This document shows positions 17,741-26,077 of a stretch of 64,000 nt of DNA, in pieces. The position numbers were made by a program, and so were the translations under genes. The DNA is from Candidatus Altimarinota bacterium (GTDB lineage: Bacteria; Patescibacteriota; Gracilibacteria; JAUYGZ01). The DNA lies in NCBI GenBank assembly GCA_029233985.1, contig JARGOK010000001.1:310174-374173 (forward strand), given 5' to 3'. The number at the start of each line of letters is the position of its first letter. The first letter of the stretch is position 1. A model generated the notes under the pieces. The model saw only the letters and a list, made by a program, of their open reading frames with translations. It was not told the DNA's origin and made no database searches.

Positions 17741-18178
17741 ATGACTGATACTCCTTCTTCTGATGTTCCAGAAAACCTCAAAAAGAGTCGCGAGAGCAAA
17801 AATCTCGCCGCTCAGGCAGCTGAAGACCAGCTGAGATCTGAGGTCCCCCACGGAGAAAGAGTCATCGTAGCCCTCGGATATGTTAGTTTCCTCTGTATAT
17901 TACCTCTGGTGCTCTTGCAAGATAGCAAATTTGCTCAGTTTCATGGCAAACAAGCTCTTGTCCTAGCGATTTTTATCTACTTTTTTGATCACCTAGAGAT
18001 CCTTCCTGCAACATTTATCTCGGCTTATACCCTTATAAAATTTGTCGTTGTAATCCTGGCTGTATACAAGAGTCTAAAGGGGAAGTATTTCAAAATTCCT
18101 TTTATCTACAAGTTGTCCGATCGGTTCCAAATCAATATTAAGTCGAAAGAAGCTCATAGCGATGCTAATCCTGCGTAG
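17741..18178 (+). CDS. DUF4870/Tic20-like small membrane protein
   Basis: A 145-aa protein with a charged N-terminus and three probable membrane segments (VIVALGYVSFLCILPLVLL; ALVLAIFIYFFDHLEIL; FISAYTLIKFVVVILAVY). The first helix followed by DSKFAQFHGKQALVLAIF matches the DUF4870/Tic20-like pattern, in which a helix pair is joined by a short loop with an H..QA motif. Function is not known in bacteria. It starts 21 bases after rpsB and precedes tsf, so it is probably co-transcribed. Confidence 0.75.
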   Translation: MTDTPSSDVPENLKKSRESKNLAAQAAEDQLRSEVPHGERVIVALGYVSFLCILPLVLLQDSKFAQFHGKQALVLAIFIYFFDHLEILPATFISAYTLIKFVVVILAVYKSLKGKYFKIPFIYKLSDRFQINIKSKEAHSDANPA

Positions 18179-18190
18179 AGCCCTCCTGAG

Positions 18191-18216
18191 ACCCCTAGCC
18201 CCTTGAAAGGGGAACC
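18191..18216. repeat. CCCCTAACCCCTT-type palindromic repeat
   Basis: ACCCCTAGCCCCTTGAAAGGGGAACC, a copy of the dispersed CCCC(T/A)...AAGGGG palindrome, lying between the DUF4870 gene and tsf. Confidence 0.7.
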
Positions 18217-18279
18217 GAGGAGCGATTCAGCGACGGAGAGAGTCACCCTCCAACAACCTATAACCTAACCCCACTCCCT

Positions 18280-19047
18280 ATGTCCGATATCTCTGCAAAA
18301 ACTGTCATGGAACTCCGTGCTAAAACTGGTGTTTCTATGATGGCTTGTAAAAAAGCTCTCGTTGAAGCCGAAGGTGATGAAGAAAAAGCGATTGAAATCC
18401 TCCGAAAGAGAGGTGAAGCAAAGTCTGCTGATAAGGCTGACCGTGCTACTGGTGAAGGTGCTGTAGCTATCAAAATAGAAGGTACGAAAGGATGTGTTTC
18501 TTCACTTAGCTGTGAAACTGATTTTGTAGCTCGAAACGATGCCTTTGTAGCTCTTGCACAGACGATCTGTGACAACTACTTCGCCGAAGGTGATACTGCA
18601 CAAGAAAAGAACGAAAACCTTGTGAAAGAAGCCGTGAATACGCTTGGAGAAAACATTAAATTGGGATCATATGAAATGGTTGAATCTGGAGTTCTCGGAG
18701 GATATGTCCATTCAAATGGAAAAATTGGTGTGATCGTTGGTGCTGATGGAACTGAAGAAGGCAAGCTCAAGGATGTGGCGATGCATGCTGCCGCTATGAA
18801 CCCTAAAGTAACCTCACCTGCTGAAGTAACTGATGAATTGGTTGCTAAGGAAAAAGAAATCTGGACAGAACAACTCAAAAATGAAGGAAAACCAGAAAAT
18901 ATCATGGAAGGGATCCTCGCCGGAAAAGAAAAGAAGTTTCGAGAAGAAGGAGCTTTGCTGACTCAAGCATTTGTAAAAGATCCTTCGATGAAGGTTGGAG
19001 AGTATCTGGGTGGAGAAAATGTGAAGTATGTGAGATTGGCAGTGTAA
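18280..19047 (+). CDS. tsf: Elongation factor Ts
   Basis: The 255-aa protein has the EF-Ts N-terminal UBA-like domain (VMELRAKTGVSMMACKKALV, EAEGDEEKAIEILRKRGEA) and core (SLSCETDFVARNDAF; MHAAAMNPKV), ending VGEYLGGENVKYVRLAV. It exchanges GDP for GTP on EF-Tu. It is slightly shorter than the E. coli form (283 aa), as in many compact genomes. The start follows TAACCCCACTCCCT with no Shine-Dalgarno. Confidence 0.96.
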   Translation: MSDISAKTVMELRAKTGVSMMACKKALVEAEGDEEKAIEILRKRGEAKSADKADRATGEGAVAIKIEGTKGCVSSLSCETDFVARNDAFVALAQTICDNYFAEGDTAQEKNENLVKEAVNTLGENIKLGSYEMVESGVLGGYVHSNGKIGVIVGADGTEEGKLKDVAMHAAAMNPKVTSPAEVTDELVAKEKEIWTEQLKNEGKPENIMEGILAGKEKKFREEGALLTQAFVKDPSMKVGEYLGGENVKYVRLAV

Positions 19048-19103
19048 GGAGAGATCGCAAGATTTCTAAGATCAGAGAGTGCGAGAATAAAGATGTATAT
19101 GAT

Positions 19104-19131
19104 AAAGGCCAAGAGTTATCTCTTGGCCTTT
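19104..19131. terminator. Bidirectional terminator, tsf / kinase-like gene
   Basis: AAAGGCCAAGAG (19104-19115) and CTCTTGGCCTTT (19120-19131) form a perfect 12-bp stem with loop TTAT between two convergent genes. Confidence 0.85.
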
Positions 19132-19159
19132 ATTGATTGATCTATTTGCTTATCATATT

Positions 19160-22100
19160 TTATCTCTTTGAAGTCTTCCTACTCGCTTTGCTCCATTTAT
19201 TTGTATAACTCCTGAGTGCATCCTTGACAGAATCAATTTTCAGATACTCTAAGCTACCTTTTGGGATCATTTCCGTTGTGCTATTACGTGAATTGAAACT
19301 CTTCAATAGTTCAATTATCGTTTGCATAAAAGATTGAGCAGCTTGTGCAAATGAATAGTATTCATCATTAAATTCTTCTTGAGGCCATTCTACAGACTGA
19401 ACTAATGAGAATATTCGTTTGATAATTTTTGCGTGATTATTATAAAAATTTCTTCTCTGTTTGCATGAGGCAAGCATACTTGACACGCTTATTTTCCCTT
19501 TAGGAATGCTTGAATCAATTGATTTATTTATTTGTTTCAATAGCTTTGTCAGCATGGGGAAGTGTTCTGTATTTGTTGGAACTCTTAGAATGTGTTTTCC
19601 AAACCGAAGACCTGAGACTCTTCCCAGAAGTCCCTTTGCCTCTTTTTTGCATTCTGACTCTGCCGCTTTGACAATGTCATTCCATATGCCATCAAGACCA
19701 GGGCCATAGAAATCATTCTCAAGACTCTCCTGTCCTTTCATCTTTATAGCGAGATCATACATTCCAAAATGACGATAGACTTTGTATATATCATCCTTCT
19801 CCCACTCCAGACCTAATAAAAACGGTTTTTCAGGATTAAGCTTATTGAGCATCTGTAATAATGACCTTTTTTGATCGACTGTGGATCTTTCATTCCCCAT
19901 GTACTCACCAATAATTTCACAGAGTTGTGGTTTTAACGTGGATTTTCTATCACTGATCACTCGACTCACAAGATCTTCAAACCCTGGATAATCACTCTCT
20001 TCAAATTGAAACCCTAGTGTTTTAATACGATCATTCCATTCGTTGATTGAAAAAGAGGTCAGTCTTTTCTTTGTGGCTGAATTCGTATTCTTGTGTTCGT
20101 CTTTCACTTGATTCATGAGCATCGTACGAATTTTTGGAGAAGAAATTATTTCCCCAAAGAGAATACAAAGTTCTGCCTTCATATTCCGGACTGGCTGAGC
20201 ATTTTCAATACTTTCCTTCAATTTATTATTGTCATAGTCATGGATTTTATTCAGGAGATCACAGAGGACTTGAGCCATTCGTTCTTCTAAATTCACTGGA
20301 AAATCTTCAACAGCCATTAGGCTTTTGAATACGGAATATTGGAGTGAAGCATTGATATCAGGATTACAGGGGTTTGTTGCTGACTCAAGGAGGTCTATGA
20401 GCTCCTCAGGTGAAAAATCTCCGGTTTCGACTATCTCCCCTTTCTCATCAAAAACTGATTCTCTCAGAGCTTTTTGTTTGATCCATTTTGAAATATCCGA
20501 GGTCATTCCCTCCCAATAAGAAGCTCCGTTCGTCTCTATATTCAATAGGCTTATAATTTTGGCTTTGTACTTCATGATGTAAAATTTCTCATACCCGTGA
20601 TGACCTGCTACTCCAAATGACAACATATGTACGAAGAGCTTCAGGTCCTGTTCTTCATGGTTTGGTTCGAAGATGAAACTGTTATGCACTTTGTCCTTGT
20701 ACTGATAAAAATGATTTCTCCAAGTTGGTCCCCAAACTTCAGCATCTGTACTGTCATACATTATATCTAATGCATTCTGATGAATATATGAGTCCTTAAA
20801 GGCGGATTTATTTCCTCCGAGAATAAGATCAACTGTCCTGGCTTGTACTTTTTCAGATCCCTGAATCAAATACTGGGTTAGTTCTTGAATTATCTCTTTT
20901 ATTTCTTCTTCAGACTTTTTATACACTTCTTTATGCAAGTGTTGTATTCGTATAAATATTTCCGCCTCATTTTCTGAGATTTCACCACGAGGTATTTTTT
21001 TTCCAAAAGCAATCAGTGTTCTGATAAGGATTGTCCGTACTTCAGGCGACTCTTCTTCATCTAGCATTTTATTGACCAAAGCCGCTCCATACGCTCTTCC
21101 GTCTTCGAGCAAAGTACTGCAAAATGCTTGGTACTTTTCTCGTGAAAAACTCTGCCCTTTCTTTTGAACTTCATTGATTGTTTTCAAGTATTCATCTGAC
21201 ATATCTCCAGCTAAAACCTCATCCATGTTGTTATATCGATCTTTACGCTTTCTACTGGCTCGATAAATGACCCCTTTAATGTTATGAGATTTTCTAAATT
21301 CATCCCAGTCTTCGTGGTCGAGTGGAACCTGACCTTTGCCTTTAAGAATTTCATAAGCGAGGTAAGAAAAGGCTTGTACTTCTGCTTTTTCATCCTTGTA
21401 CAGTCCCCTTTTTCGGTCTGGTGTCATATAAGCAAGCTTTCCAAGTCCCATATCATCAGCATTGGCGATACTGAGCAACGAGGCTTGCAAGGTTTCTTTT
21501 GCTTCTTCTTCAGCCTCTGCCAACGAAATAGACTGCGTAAAATCACTCAGCATCAGATCTACAGTCCCATCTTTATTGACTTGAACAAAGAGCACATCCA
21601 AAGAGAGATCATTATGAAGGTACCCTGCTCTATGCATGGTTTGAATTCTGAGAGCTAATTGATTGATGACACTTTCTTTTTGTTCTTCAGATAAGGCTTC
21701 GAGGACAGAAGCGATGGGAACATAGGTCTCTGGCATCTCATAGAGAGCATAAGCCTTGTCATCTTCATCAACTCCATGCTGTATCAATCCTGCAAAACCT
21801 TCAGAACCATTGATGGCTTGTCGGACTTCTACTTCTCGTTCAATAAATCGGCTTAAGCTGGCCTTTTGTGCAATTTTTTTGATATATGAGCGATTTTTTC
21901 TCAGTTCCCTGCCTCGATATACCTCAGCAACGGCTCCTTTCCCCAGGAATTCGAGTTCGTCGAGGATGATTTCCTGATCATCAGCACTCATTATTTCTTC
22001 ATCGTCATAGTCTTCATTATCGAGTGGTACATCTCCATTAGAATCTTCAGCTTGATTGGTACTACTCTCATGAGATGAGGACTCTTGCGCTTCCTTTGGG

Positions 22101-22369
22101 GCTGAATCTTCTACAACAAGCTCAACAACCTGTTCTCGAGTCTGTTCTGCATTTTTTTTAGCTCTTATTTTGGCCATTTCAGCTAACTCTTGCTCAACTT
22201 GTACTTCTCTTTCAGCTTTTTTAACGGCTTCTAAGGTCTTATTTTCAGCTCCTTTTCGCTGTATTTCTGCTAGATCTTGCGTAATACTGTCCACTTCTTC
22301 TGGTTTCTTTTGATCAAGCTCTACCTTTTTTACTTCTTTTTTCGATGTTTTATTTCTGTGAAGCTGCAT
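19160..22369 (-). CDS. Large protein with divergent Ser/Thr protein kinase-like domain
   Basis: The 1069-aa protein starts with a ~120-residue charged coiled-coil or disordered region, then a protein-kinase fold: glycine loop LGKGAVAEVYRG (142-153), candidate lysine in SYIKKIA (~164), catalytic loop HNDLSLDVL (252-260), metal-binding DFT (276-278) and a TPDRKRG activation-segment end. The HRDLKxxN pattern is altered (Asp254 kept; Lys and Asn changed to Ser and Asp) and DFG is DFT, so activity is doubtful. The remaining ~650 residues are helical and match nothing I know. No membrane segment is obvious. It has a perfect consensus promoter and is divergent from the secreted protein at 22524. Confidence 0.75.
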   Translation of the reverse strand: MQLHRNKTSKKEVKKVELDQKKPEEVDSITQDLAEIQRKGAENKTLEAVKKAEREVQVEQELAEMAKIRAKKNAEQTREQVVELVVEDSAPKEAQESSSHESSTNQAEDSNGDVPLDNEDYDDEEIMSADDQEIILDELEFLGKGAVAEVYRGRELRKNRSYIKKIAQKASLSRFIEREVEVRQAINGSEGFAGLIQHGVDEDDKAYALYEMPETYVPIASVLEALSEEQKESVINQLALRIQTMHRAGYLHNDLSLDVLFVQVNKDGTVDLMLSDFTQSISLAEAEEEAKETLQASLLSIANADDMGLGKLAYMTPDRKRGLYKDEKAEVQAFSYLAYEILKGKGQVPLDHEDWDEFRKSHNIKGVIYRASRKRKDRYNNMDEVLAGDMSDEYLKTINEVQKKGQSFSREKYQAFCSTLLEDGRAYGAALVNKMLDEEESPEVRTILIRTLIAFGKKIPRGEISENEAEIFIRIQHLHKEVYKKSEEEIKEIIQELTQYLIQGSEKVQARTVDLILGGNKSAFKDSYIHQNALDIMYDSTDAEVWGPTWRNHFYQYKDKVHNSFIFEPNHEEQDLKLFVHMLSFGVAGHHGYEKFYIMKYKAKIISLLNIETNGASYWEGMTSDISKWIKQKALRESVFDEKGEIVETGDFSPEELIDLLESATNPCNPDINASLQYSVFKSLMAVEDFPVNLEERMAQVLCDLLNKIHDYDNNKLKESIENAQPVRNMKAELCILFGEIISSPKIRTMLMNQVKDEHKNTNSATKKRLTSFSINEWNDRIKTLGFQFEESDYPGFEDLVSRVISDRKSTLKPQLCEIIGEYMGNERSTVDQKRSLLQMLNKLNPEKPFLLGLEWEKDDIYKVYRHFGMYDLAIKMKGQESLENDFYGPGLDGIWNDIVKAAESECKKEAKGLLGRVSGLRFGKHILRVPTNTEHFPMLTKLLKQINKSIDSSIPKGKISVSSMLASCKQRRNFYNNHAKIIKRIFSLVQSVEWPQEEFNDEYYSFAQAAQSFMQTIIELLKSFNSRNSTTEMIPKGSLEYLKIDSVKDALRSYTNKWSKASRKTSKR

Positions 22370-22391
22370 TTGACAATTATTAGATTATATA

Positions 22392-22420
22392 ATTATACGA
22401 CTATGTCATTATTTTGTCAA
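22392..22420 (-). promoter_or_regulatory. Consensus promoter for the kinase-like gene
   Basis: On the minus strand TTGACA (22415-22420), a 17-bp spacer and TATAAT (22392-22397), fully consensus. Transcription would begin about 16 bases before the ATG. Confidence 0.85.
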
Positions 22421-22472
22421 TACCATGCTTGATTCTTGATAGCAGATGTCTTTTTAGAAAAGCTCTGTATTC

Positions 22473-22501
22473 TTGACACAAAACTCGCTTTAATATATAT
22501 T
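22473..22501 (+). promoter_or_regulatory. Promoter for the secreted protein gene
   Basis: TTGACA (22473-22478), 17-bp spacer, TATATT (22496-22501). Leader of about 16 bases ending AACAACCTCCT before the ATG. Confidence 0.8.
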
Positions 22502-22523
22502 TACAACTTGTCAACAACCTCCT

Positions 22524-23960
22524 ATGAAGCGACTTTCCGTTCTCCTTGCTGCATTTTCCCTCCTCTTAGGAAGTCTCTCCTCGTCTTCTGCCTTTGCAGA
22601 TGAACTCCAGGAGTCTCCAGATATCTTCGTGTCAGCAGGGAAACAAATTGAAGGGATATGTGATTATACAGAGAGAATTAATACAACATTTGGGGATCAA
22701 GAACTCAATCAACAAGTTCGACGTTTTTTGGAGCTCGTAAGGACAATACAGCAGTGCCCAGACCCTAAACCTCTTAGTTTGCCCGAAGCTCAGTACAGTT
22801 GTCGAACAGAAGAGACTGTTTTCTATGAAGATATGAAGGCTTTGCAGGACTGGGTCAGTGCCTCATACCTCCCAGAAAACTTAGGAAATATGCTTCCTGA
22901 TGATGAAGTGGGCATTGAAATTATTCAAAAACTGGAGTCAGTCTTAGAGAGTTTTGAGCAGTATTATCAGCGCCAAGAAGAGGCGTATTATGATCTCTTG
23001 GACTCTCCTTGTGAGCATTATAAATATATCGATTTCCCTGGTGCAGAACGCTTCTCAGATCAAGGCTATGAAGATGTAGAATTACTCTATGAACTCCAGC
23101 CTATTATGAGTGGACTCGTCCCGAATGAGGTTCTTGGCCCGGATATGAACCTCGTTCGATCACACGCTTTGACGGCATTGTGGAGGATTTTGAAAGACCA
23201 AAATGGCATAATGACGGTGTTTTTTAAAGAACAAACTGCTGATCATCGGTTTGTAGATATTGAGAAAGATCACCCCCTATCAAGCGCATTTGCTCAGTTT
23301 GCTAAGGGGTATCAGTATTCTGAAGTTGTCACTGGTGTAGATCTCGAACGACTGTCTTGGATCGATCTGGCTTTTTTGAAAACTGTATTTCAGCAACAGC
23401 TCATGTTGCAGCAGCCTGAATTGGAAACTGAAGCCCGGTTTCTGCTTCCTGCATCAGATATACTCTACAGAGATCTCTATCATCTTATCCAAAAAACCTT
23501 TGAAATGTCCTCAGTCGTCTCAGGACTGGCAAAAGAATCAGAAATGTTGGAGTTGGGTTTGAATTTGAATGATGGAACGAGCAAGCTGACTCGTTTGGAT
23601 GCTTTGCCCATTTTTTATCGATTACAACAGTTGAATTATCTGCTCAAAGAGCACTTTGATGAGGCAGGGTTTGTTGAACAAGTGAACCAGACAATTTCTT
23701 TCAGAGATATGATCCTGACACCTCCAGAAGCTCTTCCATACTTCACAGAGAGCATGATGCAGAAATACGGGTCTCAAGTTGGATTGATGAAAGCCCTCCA
23801 CTCCCGAACCCAAGAAAGACTGAGTGAGTACTGGACCCAGTGGAATCACTTTCAGGAAGACAGCAATGAGACTATTCAGGCTATAAACCAAGCGACGAAG
23901 AGTCTGCACGAGCCGGTGAGTTTGCATCAGAGGTTGCGATCACTTCTTCTGTCATTCTAA
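22524..23960 (+). CDS. Secreted helical protein of unknown function
   Basis: The 478-aa protein starts with a Sec signal peptide (MKRLSVLLAAFSLLLGSLSS, cleavage near SAFA-DE). The mature part is acidic, Gln/Glu/Leu rich and probably all-helical, with two cysteine-containing segments early (EGICDYTERI; IQQCPDPKPL) and others at CRTEE and SPCEHY that could form disulfides. No enzyme motif is visible. It shares a divergent promoter region with the kinase-like gene, so the two could be co-regulated, but there is no direct evidence. Confidence 0.75.
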   Translation: MKRLSVLLAAFSLLLGSLSSSSAFADELQESPDIFVSAGKQIEGICDYTERINTTFGDQELNQQVRRFLELVRTIQQCPDPKPLSLPEAQYSCRTEETVFYEDMKALQDWVSASYLPENLGNMLPDDEVGIEIIQKLESVLESFEQYYQRQEEAYYDLLDSPCEHYKYIDFPGAERFSDQGYEDVELLYELQPIMSGLVPNEVLGPDMNLVRSHALTALWRILKDQNGIMTVFFKEQTADHRFVDIEKDHPLSSAFAQFAKGYQYSEVVTGVDLERLSWIDLAFLKTVFQQQLMLQQPELETEARFLLPASDILYRDLYHLIQKTFEMSSVVSGLAKESEMLELGLNLNDGTSKLTRLDALPIFYRLQQLNYLLKEHFDEAGFVEQVNQTISFRDMILTPPEALPYFTESMMQKYGSQVGLMKALHSRTQERLSEYWTQWNHFQEDSNETIQAINQATKSLHEPVSLHQRLRSLLLSF

Positions 23961-24193
23961 GTGACCGAAGAATCATTCCCGACAAGACTTAGAATGAGCC
24001 CTCAATGGCTCCTTTTTACATCGCTTATATCATTCAAAATAGCTTGAGAGTCCCGGGATTGCGATGCTGCGCTCGCAATGACGACCTTATTTCACTTTTT
24101 TCCTGGTTCCTGCATTATTCCCTCTTCTCTTGTCCTTCTGAGGCTTTAGCGTAGGAGGATCAAAGGAGCTAAGGAGTCCATGTTGTTCCCAAC
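23961..24193. other. Gene-free stretch with dispersed-repeat fragments
   Basis: Contains GTGACCGAAGAATCATT and a GGGATTGCGATGCTGCGCTCGCAATGACG-type palindrome (about 24057-24084, described not quoted in full), fragments of the repeats that recur at 3.8, 48.6 and 53.4 kb. No gene seen. Confidence 0.5.
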
Positions 24194-24227
24194 AAAAACC
24201 CCCCCGCACAAATGCGGGGGGGTTTTT
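24194..24227. terminator. Strong bidirectional terminator, rplL / secreted protein gene
   Basis: AAAAACCCCCCCGCA (24194-24208) and TGCGGGGGGGTTTTT (24213-24227) form a 15-bp stem with loop CAAA and T or A tracts on both sides. Confidence 0.9.
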
Positions 24228-24248
24228 CTTAAACAAAAAGAAAAGGTC

Positions 24249-24731
24249 TTACTTGAGTTCACAAGTAGCACCAGCTTCTTCGAGTTTCGCTTTAATTTCT
24301 TCAGCTTCGTCTTTCTTTACTCCTTCTTTGATGATTGTTGGAGCACCATCTACCATGTCCTTAGCCTCCTTGAGACCAAGCCCAGTGATTTCACGTACTA
24401 CCTTGATCACGTTGATCTTGCTTCCACCTGGAGAAGTGAGCTCAACATCAAAGCTATCCTTTTCAGCAGCAGCTTCTCCGCCACCTCCACCTCCAGCCAT
24501 CATAGCTACTGGTGCAGCAGCAGATACCCCAAACTTCTCTTCCATTGCTTTCACGAGGTCAGCAAGTTCGAGAACAGAGAGTGCTCCTACCATATCGAGG
24601 ATCTTTGCAGCGTCTCCTGAAAGTTCTACAGAAGGTTCTGCAGCTTCTTCAGTAGCAGGTGCAGCTGTTTCTTCAACAGCAACTTCTTCAGTAGCAGTTT
24701 CTTCTGCTGCTTTTGTTTCTTCATCAGCCAT
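24249..24731 (-). CDS. rplL: 50S ribosomal protein L7/L12 with acidic N-terminal extension
   Basis: The C-terminal domain [20 protein letters not shown]...[22 protein letters not shown] is classical L7/L12, the stalk protein recruiting translational GTPases; the dimerisation helix ([20 protein letters not shown]) and Ala/Gly hinge are also present. The 160-aa length exceeds the usual 120-130 because of a ~40-residue Glu/Ala/Thr N-terminal extension. It follows rplJ by 77 bases and ends at a strong terminator. Confidence 0.97.
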   Translation of the reverse strand: MADEETKAAEETATEEVAVEETAAPATEEAAEPSVELSGDAAKILDMVGALSVLELADLVKAMEEKFGVSAAAPVAMMAGGGGGGEAAAEKDSFDVELTSPGGSKINVIKVVREITGLGLKEAKDMVDGAPTIIKEGVKKDEAEEIKAKLEEAGATCELK

Positions 24732-24808
24732 AGTATGAAAATTAAATTGATATAAAACGTGCGGGAACCAAAGGAAAAACCCTCAGACTCCACAGAATTC
24801 TTAGATTT

Positions 24809-25330
24809 CTAAGCATCCTTCTTAGCGATCTGATCACAGACTTGTACAAATCCGCGGATCGTATTGTGCATAACCCCGTGGAATCCACGTATTGGTGATT
24901 GCATTGAACCAACGAGTCTTCCGAGCAACTCTTCCCGTGATGGGAGTTGAGCTACAGCGTTGATCATAGCTTTGTCGGCGACTTTTCCTTCGAAAACTCC
25001 ACCAACGAGCTTGATCTTCTCGTTTTCTTTACCGAGTTTGTAGAGCTCTTGTGCAGCTGCTACCTCGTCTTCCATAGAAAAAGCGACAGCGATTTGTCCA
25101 TCCAAAAGACTTTTTGGAATTTCGAAACCATGCTCTTTCCCTGCCAACATAATCAAGGTTTTCTTGATCATTTTGGTTTTTACGCCCTTTGCAGTCAGTG
25201 CACGACGGAGTCCTTGACTCTGTTCTACAGTGAGACCCTTAAGGTCAGCGAATACGACACTCTTTGCTTCCCCAAAGTTATCTTTGAGTTCTGCAAGGAG
25301 TTCTTCTTTTTTCTGACGTGATGTTGCCAT
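24809..25330 (-). CDS. rplJ: 50S ribosomal protein L10
   Basis: From ATG 25330 the 173-aa protein reads MATSRQKKEELLAELKDNF with L10 hallmarks SVVFADLKGLTVEQSQGLRR, KVADKAMINAVAQLPSREEL and LVGSMQSPIRGFHGVMH. L10 anchors L7/L12 dimers at the stalk base. An upstream frame to 25441 is rejected because it runs through a palindromic repeat and leader RNA. It begins the rplJ-rplL operon, with its promoter at 25602-25629 and a long structured leader. Confidence 0.96.
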   Translation of the reverse strand: MATSRQKKEELLAELKDNFGEAKSVVFADLKGLTVEQSQGLRRALTAKGVKTKMIKKTLIMLAGKEHGFEIPKSLLDGQIAVAFSMEDEVAAAQELYKLGKENEKIKLVGGVFEGKVADKAMINAVAQLPSREELLGRLVGSMQSPIRGFHGVMHNTIRGFVQVCDQIAKKDA

Positions 25331-25595
25331 AATTGAAAAATTATTGGTATTTCCAGACCCTTTGACCCCTAACCCCTTACAAGGGGAAGAGAACAAAAGA
25401 TGAAAATTTAAAAGACATCTCGTCAGAGATGATGACATCATGCCAGATCGTTCGACCGTACAGTCTCAATGTGAGAACAGTCCGAAGCTGGTTATCCAGC
25501 ATCTGAGGCTTTTAAGAGCTTTAAATGCCTTAGGCGCTGGATAGCGATGTCTGCGCAGGAGTTTATGGGACTAGTCCCACCTACGGTCTCTGACA
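25331..25595 (-). promoter_or_regulatory. Ribosomal protein L10 leader RNA (probable)
   Basis: The transcript from about 25595 begins with GAGACCGTAGGTGGG ... AACTCCTGCGCAGACA (core about 25540-25595), which resembles the L10-leader family (RF00557), where L10(L12)4 binds and represses its own operon. A second hairpin pairs TATCCAGC with GCTGGATA. A CCCCTAACCCCTT palindrome (25364-25389) separates it from rplJ. The identification rests on position and a motif read by eye. Confidence 0.55.
25364..25389. repeat. CCCCTAACCCCTT-type palindromic repeat
   Basis: GACCCCTAACCCCTTACAAGGGGAAG, a canonical copy, inside the rplJ leader. Confidence 0.75.
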
Positions 25596-25601
25596 AGGGA
25601 T

Positions 25602-25629
25602 ATTTTACCGAAATAAGCCCTCAGGTCAA
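25602..25629 (-). promoter_or_regulatory. rplJ-rplL promoter
   Basis: Minus strand TTGACC (25624-25629), 16-bp spacer, TAAAAT (25602-25607), directly before the leader RNA. Confidence 0.7.
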
Positions 25630-25714
25630 TAGAAAAGCGCGGAATTTGCTCATCAACATCACTTGTCGGATTTTCTTGATACAAAAAGCACCTCACTTCA
25701 TCATATGCTAAAAA

Positions 25715-25742
25715 TTGACTATATTGATTTACACAGTATACT
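25715..25742 (+). promoter_or_regulatory. Promoter of the small basic protein gene
   Basis: TTGACT (25715-25720), 16-bp spacer, TATACT (25737-25742). Start near 25749 gives a ~50-base leader. Confidence 0.7.
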
Positions 25743-25799
25743 TCGGCCGATATGATGCGTATTCTTCTTTTTGTCAATTTTTAAACGAAGGAGTTTAAA

Positions 25800-26036
25800 A
25801 TGAACTACTCACCATATCAAACGATTTTGCTTGCTCTTGCCTCTGGTGGATATTTAAACCACCTAAGGGCTAATCTTGGATACAAAAATCCAGTTCATGT
25901 ACAAAAACCAGATCTTCGATCTGGTAAGTACAGAAAGCACAACAAAAGATTCGCTCATGTAAGAGCAGCAAGGAATCGGAACAACTATCGTTATCCAACC
26001 ATGAATGCAGGTGCATTCAAAAGAAGACAACGGTAA
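25800..26036 (+). CDS. Small basic protein of unknown function, Shine-Dalgarno-led
   Basis: A 78-aa, Arg/Lys/Asn/Tyr-rich protein (KYRKHNKRFAHVRAARNRNN) with a short hydrophobic N-terminus (TILLALASGGYL). The composition suggests nucleic-acid or ribosome binding. It has a good promoter, a clear AAGGAG Shine-Dalgarno seven bases before the ATG and a hairpin at 26039-26061 after the stop, so it is very probably expressed. That Shine-Dalgarno is exceptional among its neighbours. No family recognised. Confidence 0.75.
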   Translation: MNYSPYQTILLALASGGYLNHLRANLGYKNPVHVQKPDLRSGKYRKHNKRFAHVRAARNRNNYRYPTMNAGAFKRRQR

Positions 26037-26038
26037 AT

Positions 26039-26061
26039 AGAGGAGGGTTTATCCCTCCTCT
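26039..26061 (+). terminator. Hairpin after the small basic protein gene
   Basis: AGAGGAGGG (26039-26047) pairs with CCCTCCTCT (26053-26061); only a weak T tract follows. Confidence 0.6.
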
Positions 26062-26077
26062 AGCTCACTTTTGGGTC

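Noticed and set aside
24253..24738. 161-aa plus-strand Ser/Ala-rich frame
   Set aside because: Exact antisense of rplL.
25571..25777. 68-aa minus-strand frame
   Set aside because: Overlaps both the rplJ promoter and the promoter of the small basic protein gene, and the L10 leader start.
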